Assembly: GCF_000712595.1 (NCBI RefSeq)
Contig: NZ_JOTN01000003.1
Coordinates: 1 to 64,000 of the forward strand
DNA: 64,000 nucleotides
Direction of reading: 5' to 3'
DNA from: Bacillus manliponensis
GTDB lineage: Bacteria; Bacillota; Bacilli; Bacillales; Bacillaceae_G
Numbering within the stretch: position 1 is the stretch's first letter; the number at the start of each line of letters is the position of its first letter. The notes beneath the pieces were generated by a model. That model ran no database searches. It was not told where the DNA came from and saw only the letters and a list, made by a program, of their open reading frames with translations. A program made the translations under genes and the position numbers. Positions 8,731 to 16,892 of this stretch are shown piece by piece.

Positions 8731-9060
8731 ATCGTTAATACCAAACTGAGGATGCATAAAGCGCTCCTCTTGATCATCCTCTTTGTGCTGTAGTAGTTCT
8801 CTATTTTCTTCAGTAATCCATCCAATATCATTAGTAGGATGAACCCATTGATCGCCAGACATAATAGCAGGATCAACTTCATCACTCCAGTTATTCAGTG
8901 GACTATTTGTTGAATTATATAAACTATCACCAATTACAATGCCATATTCATTTGTAAAGGGTGGTTGCATTTTTATCCCAGTTCCTTTAAAGGAAGGAAA
9001 ATTAATTTGATGTGGGAGAGTTTCATCTAAAATCGGTGAATTGTTTGGTGTTTCTTTCAT
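8728..9060 (-). CDS. DUF3905-like hypothetical protein
   Basis: A 110-residue acidic, soluble protein with no signal peptide or membrane segment. The conserved-looking block is DPAIMSGDQWVHPTNDIGW (about residues 68-86), which I associate with the DUF3905 family of Bacillus; function unknown. I start it at the ATG at 9060 (MKETPNNSP) because AAGGAG is 9 nt upstream. It is monocistronic and convergent with the Ktr gene. The DUF number is from memory of the motif and should be checked. Confidence 0.7.
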   Translation of the reverse strand: MKETPNNSPILDETLPHQINFPSFKGTGIKMQPPFTNEYGIVIGDSLYNSTNSPLNNWSDEVDPAIMSGDQWVHPTNDIGWITEENRELLQHKEDDQEERFMHPQFGIND

Positions 9061-9208
9061 TCCTCTAGCTCCTTTCTTATACAAGTATAGTATTTCTCTT
9101 TCTAAAGCGTTCTGTTCTTGTTAACAGTTACCATCTATAATTTTGTTTTGTTTTTTCATACTAATGGTGTAAGTGTGATTATAAATGAACAGGAGAATGA
9201 TGTTTTTT

Positions 9209-9358
9209 ATGAAAAGAAAAGTAAAGCAAAATGCAGCAGCGAATCATAATAAAACACCGAAGGAAAGCCTACCAGATGCGGAATTTGCCGCAGAATATGA
9301 AGGTGAAAATGTAGCGAAATATGCAAATCGAAATGCAAAAAAAGGGAAACAAAAATGA
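9209..9358 (+). CDS. Small basic protein with a GPR-site-like motif, probably a spore protein
   Basis: A 49-residue, Lys/Asn-rich protein starting MKRKVKQNAAANHNK. Its centre reads DAEFAAEYEG, an E-F-A-x-E-Y peptide similar to the GPR cleavage site of SASPs. AGGAG lies at 9191-9195. In-frame ATGs at 9197, 9200 and 9209 are possible starts; the first is too close to the ribosome site. The downstream hairpin is a good terminator. I infer a sporulation role from composition and motif only; no family is recognised with confidence. Confidence 0.65.
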   Translation: MKRKVKQNAAANHNKTPKESLPDAEFAAEYEGENVAKYANRNAKKGKQK

Positions 9359-9383
9359 GGCGCTTATAAGCACCTCATTTTTA
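9353..9383. terminator. Bidirectional terminator
   Basis: AAATGAGG-GCTT / AAGC-CCTCATTT hairpin with flanking A/T runs between the small basic gene and the convergent radical SAM gene. Confidence 0.85.
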
Positions 9384-9399
9384 TTGTATATAAGATGTC

Positions 9400-11151
9400 C
9401 TATAACATCTTTGTTGTACTATATAGTTCACATTGTTTTGATTTTTGATTATAGTACGCAACAAGTATAGAAGGAGTTGCCAAGATTTCTTTATACTGTG
9501 CATAGTGTGCATAATCAAATGGTAAAATTTCTAAAATGGTATGTTTATATAAATCTTTCTCGCTTAATTGTAGCGCAGTAAATTCTTCCCCAAGTAAAGA
9601 TGGATTTTGAATAATTTGTTTGTAGTAGTCATTAGATTCATCTTTATTTACTTGCGTTTGCTTCCAAGATTTACGAGGGCGATGATTATGATTTTGTAAA
9701 TAATCAACGATCATAAGCCCTGCAACATGTGATAGATTTCGTACTTCTTCTGCTTGTAAAAATTGATATAGACGCTGGAATAAATCCTCTAATTGATGAC
9801 CAATTCGAATCCATCCTTGTGTATCCCAGTACGTTCCGAATTGTTGGAAAAAGTCGAAAGGTGTATCGAATACAGATGAAATAATATATTCAATTGTATG
9901 ATCCATTCGATGCGCATTCCAATATTTTTCAAGAACGTCCTCTACTTGTTTAATACGAACAATATCATCAAAAGATAGAACGTTATTACTTAACATTTCA
10001 TAAGGAGCGTGATCCATGTAGACATATTGATGATCGTTTGAACGAACGCGAAGTCCTGTCCCGCGAAGTAGTTTTAAGAAACCGAGCTGTAGCTCTTCTG
10101 GTCGTAGTGCAAATACGTCATTAAACGTTTTCTTAAAGGAATTGTAATCTTCTTCTGGAAGTCCAGCAATTAAATCTAAATGTTGATCAATTTTTTTACC
10201 ATCACGAACCATCGTAACCGTACGTGTTAACTTTTCAAAGTTTTGACGTCTTTTTACAAGATCATTGGTGTTATCGTTTGTTGATTGTACGCCAATTTCA
10301 AATCGGAACAATCCAGGTGGTGCATTTCTATTTAAAAACTCGATAACTTCAGGCCTCATAATGTCAGCTGTGATCTCAAATTGGAATACTGTTCCTGGTA
10401 GGTGCTCATCAATTAAAAATTGAAACATGTCCATCGCATAGCTACGGCTAATATTAAATGTACGATCAACAAACTTAATAATATGCGCCCCATTTTTCAT
10501 TAAATAACGAATGTCATCTTTAATTCGTTCACGGTCGAAATAACGAACTCCAACTTCAATAGAAGATAAGCAAAATTGACAACTAAACGGACAACCCCGG
10601 CTTGTTTCAATATATGTAATACGCTTACTTAAATGTGGAATATCTTCTGGGAAACGATAAGGAGACGGAAGTTCTTTTAAATTCAACTTTTCACGTTGTG
10701 GTTTTATAACACACGTCCCGTCTTCTTTACGGAAGGCAATACCATGGAGCTTTTCAAATTGTTTTTCTCCTTGTAGCTCAAATAAAAGGTTTTTGACAGA
10801 TGCCTCGCCTTCTCCGACAATAATAAAATCAATTTCGGGAACACGTTCTAGCCAGTGCTTCACATCGTAACTTACTTCTGGCCCACCAACAAAAATAATT
10901 AAGTTTGGGTTAATTTTTTTCAGCATTTGAATAACTTGAATCGTTTCTTCAATATTCCAGATATAGCAGCTGAAGCCAAGGACATCTGGTTGACGTCTAT
11001 GTAAATCTGTCACGATATTCATGGCTGGGTCTTTAATTGTGTACTCTGCCAGTTCTAAGTTAAACTCTGGCTGAGCATATGCTTTTAAATAACGAATAGC
11101 TAAGTTTGTATGAATGTACTTAGCATTTAACGTACTTACAATTGCTTTCAT
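9400..11151 (-). CDS. B12-binding domain radical SAM protein
   Basis: A 583-residue protein. Residues about 1-130 form a cobalamin-binding Rossmann-like domain (LGFSCYIWNIEETIQ, VGGPEVSYD). The radical SAM domain follows, with the cluster motif CPFSCQFC near residue 188 (C-x3-C-x2-C). A helical C-terminal domain of the DUF4080 type comes next. Such proteins carry out radical methylations or rearrangements; the substrate is unknown. The start ATG at 11151 has TTGAGG 7 nt upstream. The gene is monocistronic. An inverted repeat CACATTGT/ACAATGTG at 11179-11220 lies in its promoter region and could be an operator. Confidence 0.88.
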   Translation of the reverse strand: MKAIVSTLNAKYIHTNLAIRYLKAYAQPEFNLELAEYTIKDPAMNIVTDLHRRQPDVLGFSCYIWNIEETIQVIQMLKKINPNLIIFVGGPEVSYDVKHWLERVPEIDFIIVGEGEASVKNLLFELQGEKQFEKLHGIAFRKEDGTCVIKPQREKLNLKELPSPYRFPEDIPHLSKRITYIETSRGCPFSCQFCLSSIEVGVRYFDRERIKDDIRYLMKNGAHIIKFVDRTFNISRSYAMDMFQFLIDEHLPGTVFQFEITADIMRPEVIEFLNRNAPPGLFRFEIGVQSTNDNTNDLVKRRQNFEKLTRTVTMVRDGKKIDQHLDLIAGLPEEDYNSFKKTFNDVFALRPEELQLGFLKLLRGTGLRVRSNDHQYVYMDHAPYEMLSNNVLSFDDIVRIKQVEDVLEKYWNAHRMDHTIEYIISSVFDTPFDFFQQFGTYWDTQGWIRIGHQLEDLFQRLYQFLQAEEVRNLSHVAGLMIVDYLQNHNHRPRKSWKQTQVNKDESNDYYKQIIQNPSLLGEEFTALQLSEKDLYKHTILEILPFDYAHYAQYKEILATPSILVAYYNQKSKQCELYSTTKML

Positions 11152-11335
11152 ATTTTTACCTCAACTTTAATTAGAATCACATTGTCTAGTATAGGCGTAT
11201 GCGCTTTAAAATACAATGTGAGAAAAATATGTGATTTGTACAAAAAGAAGGACACATTTTCTAGTTTTTATCATATAATTTACCAACATAAAAAAAGTTG
11301 GTTAAGGGAAAGAAGGGGAAGAGGTGAGGAAGCGT

Positions 11336-11452
11336 ATGTACGATAAGTTATTTTTATATGTACATGTGTTACAAAAATTAAGAATCATTAATGAGAAAGA
11401 AAAAAAAGAGATTTTACAATCTGTGATGAAGGCAAAGAGCTTTATAAAATAA
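11336..11452 (+). CDS. Small hypothetical protein (38 aa)
   Basis: ATG at 11336 follows GAGGTGAGG at a proper distance and opens a 38-codon frame, MYDKLFLYVHVLQKLRII... to FIK, mostly helical and charged in its second half. A terminator hairpin (AAAGAGC/GCTCTTT plus T run) overlaps the stop codon. That architecture makes it a likely real gene. No family recognised. An in-frame GTG at 11324 is an alternative start. Confidence 0.6.
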   Translation: MYDKLFLYVHVLQKLRIINEKEKKEILQSVMKAKSFIK

Positions 11453-11464
11453 AGGCTCTTTTTT
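11434..11464 (+). terminator. Terminator of the 38-aa gene
   Basis: AAAGAGC...GCTCTTT stem followed by a T run. Confidence 0.8.
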
Positions 11465-11598
11465 TTATATAGCAAGGCAAATGCATATTGACAAAAAAGG
11501 ATTATCATGTGATAATTCAATTAAATTTTTAGAATTGTCAAAAAATAGACTTTTTACATAGAAGGGGTTTTTGGACATAACAATACGGGGGTGACACT

Positions 11599-12228
11599 AT
11601 GTTGTTTTTCTTAAAGAAATGGAAAGAACTGCAAGAAATTAAAATGGAGTTAGCTCTTCGTGATTGGTTTTATGGAACGAAAATTAGTTTGTCAATGAGA
11701 ACGTCAAAGGATCCACTTACATTTTTAATTAATGTCGAAGGGAAAGATAAAGGTTTACTTTCAGACGAGGATTTTATGGTTGTAAATAGTTCATGTGAGC
11801 CTGTGTTTGTTTGTAAGGAAAAACCAGCAGTTGAATCATGTCTACACGCAGATATTTATAAAAAGAGTGAGGCGGATTGTATTTTACAAGTGCAGACCGT
11901 TGATAGTCATTTAATGTCCGAGTTATATGAGAAAGAGGGCGAAGTAACATTTGAACAAAGAAATGTGGAACGAGTTTTTGGAAAAGAAGGTATTACACAG
12001 ATTACAATTCCAATTGTAGAAAATGAGAGTAGTCTAGCGAATTTATTAGAGGAAGGTGTTCCGAGTTTCACTGAAGGTGGCGGAGCGGTGCTTGTTCATA
12101 ACTATGGTTTATTCGTATGGGGAGCATCACCTGAAGATACGAAAAAGTGGTTAGAAGGATTAGAGTATTTAATGAATTATCATGTGAAATTATTAATGAT
12201 TAAAGGTACGAAAAGCTCAGTTATATAA
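11599..12228 (+). CDS. Class II aldolase/MtnB-like protein without the metal-binding histidines
   Basis: A 209-residue homologue of methylthioribulose-1-phosphate dehydratase (MtnB). The fold markers are clear: ELALRDWFYGTKISLSM at the N-terminus, KPAVESCLHADIYKK, TVDSHLMSELY and a C-terminal WGASPEDTKKWLEGLEYL. The zinc ligands of the family are changed. The His-x-His of HVHT is QVQT here (about residue 98), and the RNHG-type His is HNYG (about residue 170). It is therefore probably a non-catalytic paralogue or uses another mechanism. It has its own RBS (GGGGGTG) and terminator and is not linked to methionine-salvage genes. Confidence 0.82.
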   Translation: MLFFLKKWKELQEIKMELALRDWFYGTKISLSMRTSKDPLTFLINVEGKDKGLLSDEDFMVVNSSCEPVFVCKEKPAVESCLHADIYKKSEADCILQVQTVDSHLMSELYEKEGEVTFEQRNVERVFGKEGITQITIPIVENESSLANLLEEGVPSFTEGGGAVLVHNYGLFVWGASPEDTKKWLEGLEYLMNYHVKLLMIKGTKSSVI

Positions 12229-12233
12229 GTAAG

Positions 12234-12272
12234 ATCTCTCTTTAGGCTAAATAAAGCCTAAGAGAGAGAAGT
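12234..12272 (+). terminator. Terminator
   Basis: TCTCTCTTTAGGCT / AGCCTAAGAGAGA hairpin with an A/T loop after the MtnB-like gene; the T tract is weak. Confidence 0.6.
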
Positions 12273-12387
12273 GTTATTATCAACCGATTCCTAAAAATGA
12301 AAGCGTTTTAAAAATGATTTTAATCATAAAATACGTTCGTTCTTATTATATATAGATTATATGTCGTTATATGAGGAGGAACGTATT

Positions 12388-13008
12388 TTGCGAGTTAAAT
12401 ATCATTTTCTTCCAAAACAGCAAGTGATTTGTTGTTTTGAGAATGATAACGTAAATATAGCATTAGAAAAAATGAACGACAGTGGATATCGTGCGATACC
12501 GGTAATTGGAGAAGCTGATAAAAAATTTAAAGGAATTATTTATAAAGTAGACGTACTAGAACATATATGTGAACATGAAGAAGTTGTAAATGTAACGGCA
12601 TTATTACAGGAGTCAAGTGCATTTATCTTTGAGAGAGATTCATTTTTCCGCGCTTTTTATACCATTCGTAGACTACCGTTTTTAGCAGTATTAAATGATT
12701 ATGATGAATTCGTTGGTATTTTAACACACTCAAATGTATTTGATGTGATTGAAGATTCGTTTGGAATGAAGACAGGTGGGTACATATTAACATTAGCGAC
12801 ACACGATAATAAAGGAACGATAAAAGAGCTTGGGGCGTTATTAAAAACTTATAACATTGGCGGCCTATTTACATTAGATAATGGAGATCAATATATTCGA
12901 AGGATTATTGTAAATATATGTGACGAACTTTTAGAGAGAGAATTGGAAACATTGCTTTCGAGTTTGGAAAAAAAGGGGTTTAGAGTAAGTCATGTAGATC
13001 GTATTTAA
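12388..13008 (+). CDS. CBS-pair protein with C-terminal ACT-like domain
   Basis: A 206-residue soluble protein. Two CBS repeats span about residues 8-130 (YRAIPVIGEADKKFKGIIY, then LPFLAVLNDYDEFVGILTHSNV). An ACT-like domain follows (GYILTLATHDNKGTIKELGALL). This layout resembles Listeria CbpA, a cyclic di-AMP binder, but binding is only inferred. I start at the TTG at 12388, which follows GAGGAGG by 8 nt; the in-frame ATG at 12361 lacks a ribosome site. Monocistronic, with its own terminator. Confidence 0.78.
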   Translation: MRVKYHFLPKQQVICCFENDNVNIALEKMNDSGYRAIPVIGEADKKFKGIIYKVDVLEHICEHEEVVNVTALLQESSAFIFERDSFFRAFYTIRRLPFLAVLNDYDEFVGILTHSNVFDVIEDSFGMKTGGYILTLATHDNKGTIKELGALLKTYNIGGLFTLDNGDQYIRRIIVNICDELLERELETLLSSLEKKGFRVSHVDRI

Positions 13009-13045
13009 AAATAGGGAGAGGCAAAATGCCTCTCCCTATTTTTTT
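13009..13045. terminator. Terminator
   Basis: AATAGGGAGAGGCA / TGCCTCTCCCTATT stem with a 3-nt loop and T run. Confidence 0.92.
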
Positions 13046-13079
13046 ATCCTGTAAAATCTTGGCGGAATAGGCTCTAGTC

Positions 13080-13099
13080 ATCTGATTGAAGTCTCACTT
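13080..13099 (+). repeat. bcr1 right-end remnant at a stop codon
   Basis: CTGATTGAAGTCTCACTTTT matches the right end of bcr1. The deacetylase-like gene (minus strand) takes its TGA stop from this remnant (AAAGTGA in gene direction). No left end is seen. Confidence 0.6.
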
Positions 13100-13870
13100 T
13101 TGTAGAGCAGAAACAGGTGGTTGAGGAGAGACTAAATCTGATAGGAAAATAAAATCTGCCTTTTCTCTTATTTTTGGAACATAAGATTGAATGACACTTG
13201 AAGTAATTTCGCCAGGAGGTCCAACATGTCCAATTGCGATAACGACGGGTTCAGATTGTAATTTTTTGAGTAACACATTTGCTTGTCTTGTCACATGGGA
13301 AGAAGTATATACATCATCAAAGAAGAGATTGTTTTCGACAACAGGAATGCCTAATTCTTTCCCGAGTTTTTTTGCCACACTGTTTGGATTTGTTTTACTA
13401 TCCAAATAAAAAAGTCCATGTTTTTTGCATATAGATAAAATAATCCGCATCATTCGTTCATCAGCAGTTACCTTTGACCCCATATGATTATTCATTCCAA
13501 TTGCATGTGGAACGTCTGCGATGGCTTCTTCTACACGTTTCGTAATTTCTTCGTCACTTAAATCAGTAGTAAGAGCTTTAGGACCTAACCATTCTTTCTT
13601 TCCTTTAACAGGTTCCATTGGCATATGAATAATAACTTCATGTCCTTTTTTATGAGCAGCAATGGCATCTTGTTTTGTTGAAGGAAGAAAAGGCATCACA
13701 GCAACGGTTAATGGGATAGGGAGTGATAGCATTTTCTCTGTCCCTTTCATATTGTTTCCAAAGTCATCAATCACGATAGCTACTTTGTTTGTTTGTGCAT
13801 AAATGGATGATGAAAACAAGACAACGGAAAGCAAAGTGAAAATGAAGAGTGTAAGGATATGTTTACGCAT
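13094..13870 (-). CDS. Exported divergent polysaccharide deacetylase family protein
   Basis: A 258-residue protein with a signal peptide (MRKHILTLFIFTLLSVVLFS, cleavage likely after YAQ). The mature part begins KVAIVIDDFGNN, and has PLTVAVMPF, HEVIIHMPMEP and GMNNHMGS. These are the core motifs of the divergent polysaccharide deacetylase (YibQ-like) family in the NodB fold. It probably acts at the cell wall; substrate unknown. RBS AAGGAG is 9 nt before the ATG. The C-terminus (SALQK) ends within a bcr1 remnant, so the original end may have been slightly different. Confidence 0.85.
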   Translation of the reverse strand: MRKHILTLFIFTLLSVVLFSSSIYAQTNKVAIVIDDFGNNMKGTEKMLSLPIPLTVAVMPFLPSTKQDAIAAHKKGHEVIIHMPMEPVKGKKEWLGPKALTTDLSDEEITKRVEEAIADVPHAIGMNNHMGSKVTADERMMRIILSICKKHGLFYLDSKTNPNSVAKKLGKELGIPVVENNLFFDDVYTSSHVTRQANVLLKKLQSEPVVIAIGHVGPPGEITSSVIQSYVPKIREKADFIFLSDLVSPQPPVSALQK

Positions 13871-14157
13871 AAAAGTATTCTCCTTTTAAAATATAATATG
13901 TACCTTTATCGTTTGCGTTTTGTATGAATTTAAACGCATAAAATGTCGAAGTGATAAGAATTAAAAAGAAGAAAGAGCGTATTTTATAGAAAGTTGGTAA
14001 AAAATGAAATGAAAAAAATGTCTATTATTGCGAATGTATTTACAAAGATAGAATAATTTGTAATAATTCTCAAGGTGAGGCTTAAGATTACCAATTTAGG
14101 GGATTGAATATTTTTGATAAGAATTTTACTGATAGATAAAAAATGAGGGGGATATAG

Positions 14158-14439
14158 ATGTTTATAGTAAGGCGTAAGTATGAAATGGAAAAGTTATTGA
14201 AAGATATTCATGTGAAACGTCAAGAAATGATTCATCTTGGTATAGAAAATGGTTTGAATAATCTAGAGACAATTCGAGTAAGTCAAGAGCTGGACAGGCT
14301 CATTTTACAATATCAAAATTATAAAGAACAAAACATTATAAAACTGTTTTTTATGAAAAAACGGTTTTATGAAAAAGAATATAGGAATAGAAAGTCGAGT
14401 ATCTTTTGGAGAATATTAGTGACTGGCTTTATGAAATAA
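14158..14439 (+). CDS. Spo0E-like aspartyl-phosphate phosphatase
   Basis: A 93-residue protein with the Spo0E signature SQELDRLI at about residue 42, preceded by a helix with EMIHLGIENGLNN. Spo0E family proteins dephosphorylate Spo0A~P and delay sporulation. The helical hairpin occupies about residues 7-60; the C-terminal 30 residues are basic and unusual for the shortest members. RBS GAGGGGG is 7 nt before the ATG. It converges on a sensor histidine kinase gene across a shared terminator, so kinase and phosphatase of the same pathway may lie side by side. Confidence 0.82.
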   Translation: MFIVRRKYEMEKLLKDIHVKRQEMIHLGIENGLNNLETIRVSQELDRLILQYQNYKEQNIIKLFFMKKRFYEKEYRNRKSSIFWRILVTGFMK

Positions 14440-14470
14440 AGCCTAATCATCAAAAATGGATGATTAGGCA
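14440..14470. terminator. Bidirectional terminator
   Basis: GCCTAATCAT / ATGATTAGGC stem between the convergent Spo0E-like and kinase genes; T run weak on both sides. Confidence 0.7.
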
Positions 14471-15960
14471 GAATGAAGTGGCAATGTAATAGTGACAACT
14501 GTACCTTCATGTTCTTTACTATCAATTGCAATTTGTCCTTTATACATTTCAATAATTCGTTTACATATCACTAACCCAAGCCCAGTTCCTGTATCTTTAT
14601 TTGTGAAAAATGGTTCGAACACTTGGTTTTGGATTTGTTCTGACATTCCTTTTCCTGTATCTATAATTTGTAGCTGTGCTTTTGAGCCATCTTTCTTTAC
14701 ATCAATCGTTAGTTTATCACCAGAAGACATCGCTTCAAGAGAATTTTTTGAGATATTTAAAATAACCTGTTTAATATGATCTTTTGAACATCGGATGAGA
14801 ATCGGCTGTTCAGGCATATGTGTTACAAATTCGATACTATATAAATTTGCCTCTGATTGAATAATTAATGATACTTCTCTAACAACTTCTCGTAAATCAT
14901 ATGTTTTTTCGATAACAGCAGTTGGTTTTCCTAAAATTAAAAATTCACTCACAATCTCGTTAATCCGTTCAATTTCTTGTTCAATAATAGAAAAATAAAG
15001 TTGGTCTTGTTCATGTTTATGTTTTTCTTTTAAAAGAGCAATAAAACCTTTAATACCAGTAAGAGGATTGCGAATTTCATGAGCTGTACTAGCTGCTAAT
15101 GTACCCACTAACTCGAGTTTTTTCGCTTCATTTTGACGTTTTTCTAATTCTGTTTGACGCTTTAATAATGCATTTTGCATCACTAAAAAAAGAATATTTA
15201 TTAAAAATAGCGTAATTAAGCTTTCAGTAAATACGATTCGATATAAAAGCATGGTATCAATTTGCTGTGGATAGACAGACACTTTCCATGGTAAATTGCT
15301 CAAATGAGTCGTTACTTTACTTTTACTTTGTCCATCCAAGCCGTTGTCATCTTCTAAAAATGTAATGTTATACTGATCGGTTACTTCAAAGTGAAATTTC
15401 GGTTTAATCGCGTTTAATGCTGTTGCAAGATGGTCAAATTCTAAGCTAGCCATTAATAGCCCTGTTATATTATCGCTTTGATCAAGAATAGGAGTTCCAA
15501 TGAGAATGGCACGATGCCCTAATACGCGATCTGTAATTGCGGAGGATACAGTTGTTTCTTTCGTTTTTAATGCTTCTTTCGCATACAGTCGGTCAGACAC
15601 ATCAATTGGTTTTTGCAGTGGTGAAGATGCGACAGTAATTATTGCGTTTGGATCTGCATAATAAAGGCCGGAAAAACGTCCATCTGTTTTCGACGTACCT
15701 TGCAAAAGTTGTGCGATTTCTTCATTACTTGTAGGCGCTTTGGCACTAAAAACCATTGCTAACATTTCTAATGCAGAAGAAGCTTCACCGATGTGGTGAT
15801 CTAAGTAGTCTCTATATAGGAATAATACAGAATGTGCAGTCTTTTTGTTTTCTTGATGCATTTTATGCCAATGATAAGAGAAAAAGAGTGTACTAATTCC
15901 AAGAGTAGGTAATATAACGAGTGAAAAGTATAACAAAATGCTACGTAGTTTTCCTTTCAA
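14464..15960 (-). CDS. Membrane sensor histidine kinase, sporulation-kinase-like
   Basis: A 498-residue orphan kinase. TM1 is at about residues 8-27, then an extracellular Cache/PAS-like sensor to about 235, and TM2 about 237-262. The HisKA box is STAHEIRNPLTGIKGF with the phospho-His, and the HATPase has NISKNSLEAM, DTGKGM and TGTGLGL. The kinase domain matches Bacillus sporulation kinases that feed the Spo0F/Spo0A phosphorelay. There is no response regulator gene beside it, which fits that role. The neighbouring Spo0E-like phosphatase strengthens the link. Ligand unknown. Confidence 0.85.
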   Translation of the reverse strand: MKGKLRSILLYFSLVILPTLGISTLFFSYHWHKMHQENKKTAHSVLFLYRDYLDHHIGEASSALEMLAMVFSAKAPTSNEEIAQLLQGTSKTDGRFSGLYYADPNAIITVASSPLQKPIDVSDRLYAKEALKTKETTVSSAITDRVLGHRAILIGTPILDQSDNITGLLMASLEFDHLATALNAIKPKFHFEVTDQYNITFLEDDNGLDGQSKSKVTTHLSNLPWKVSVYPQQIDTMLLYRIVFTESLITLFLINILFLVMQNALLKRQTELEKRQNEAKKLELVGTLAASTAHEIRNPLTGIKGFIALLKEKHKHEQDQLYFSIIEQEIERINEIVSEFLILGKPTAVIEKTYDLREVVREVSLIIQSEANLYSIEFVTHMPEQPILIRCSKDHIKQVILNISKNSLEAMSSGDKLTIDVKKDGSKAQLQIIDTGKGMSEQIQNQVFEPFFTNKDTGTGLGLVICKRIIEMYKGQIAIDSKEHEGTVVTITLPLHSA

Positions 15961-16187
15961 ATTTGTGACTCCTTCTTTAGCTAATCTTATAAATAGTTTT
16001 TCAATTTTTATATATTACATAGGATATAAATTGTTTTCATTTATAGAAGTTTCAATATACATTATATATAAATCCAGTTCAAATAATAGCTTTTTCGTAA
16101 CGAATATTAATATTTAGATAATTGTTTTATTTTAAAGTTGTTATAATATCCATGTTTGAAAAGAATGAAAGTGAGAGAAGGGGTTTT

Positions 16188-16637
16188 ATGGAAAGAAATT
16201 GTGATATTGAAGATATAAAAATGTCACTGAAAGTGTTTATTGCATTATCACGTGCGCACCGATCAGTAATGGATGTCTCGCATAAATCAATTCAAGCTTA
16301 TGGATTGAATCCAACTGAATTTGCAGTATTAGAACTGTTATATCATAAAGGGACACAACCTTTGCAACAAATTGGCGAGAAAATCTTAATTGCAAGTGGT
16401 AGTATTACGTATGTTGTTGACAAATTAGAAAAAAAGAAACTTGTGCAAAGAAAAAATTGCCCAAATGATAGGCGTGTAATTTATGCATATTTAACAGAAC
16501 TAGGGACACAAGTAATTAGTGATATCTTTCCAAATCATGAACGAGTTATACACGATTCTTTGCATATGTTAACAGGTCAGGAAAAGGATGATCTGTTACA
16601 GTTATTAAAGAAAGTGGGGAAGTATGAAAGAAAGTAA
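16188..16637 (+). CDS. MarR-family transcriptional regulator
   Basis: A 149-residue winged-helix protein. The DNA-binding part reads LNPTEFAVLELLYHKG, QQIGEKILIASGSITYVVDKLEKKKLV and RRVIYAYLT (wing). I use the ATG at 16188 (MERNCDIED) with GAGAAGGGG upstream. No redox Cys is conserved in the N-terminal helix in the OhrR manner apart from Cys4. Target genes are unknown; the next gene is an oligoendopeptidase beyond a bcr1 copy. Confidence 0.88.
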   Translation: MERNCDIEDIKMSLKVFIALSRAHRSVMDVSHKSIQAYGLNPTEFAVLELLYHKGTQPLQQIGEKILIASGSITYVVDKLEKKKLVQRKNCPNDRRVIYAYLTELGTQVISDIFPNHERVIHDSLHMLTGQEKDDLLQLLKKVGKYERK

Positions 16638-16652
16638 TCGTGATGTGGAAAG

Positions 16653-16810
16653 TTTATCCCGCATTAACGTGCTGTAAGACTTCCGCCTCAAAACTTAGAG
16701 GATTCAGAGAAGTTTAGGTGGGAGATAAACAGCCCGTAAAAGCCCGATTGGTCGGGCTAACAATCAGTGGGGGATGGAGAAAACCCCCACTGATTGAAGT
16801 TTTACTTTAT
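16653..16810 (+). repeat. Full-length bcr1 element
   Basis: TTTAT at 16653-16657 and 16806-16810 flank the three-hairpin bcr1 core. It has a variant middle (TTAGAGGATTCAGAG). Confidence 0.93.
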
Positions 16811-16892
16811 TATTGTTGACTATTAAAAAAGGTATTTCTTCAAAGAGGTGGAATTATAGTAAGAGAATATTATAGAGAAAAGAGGTACATAT

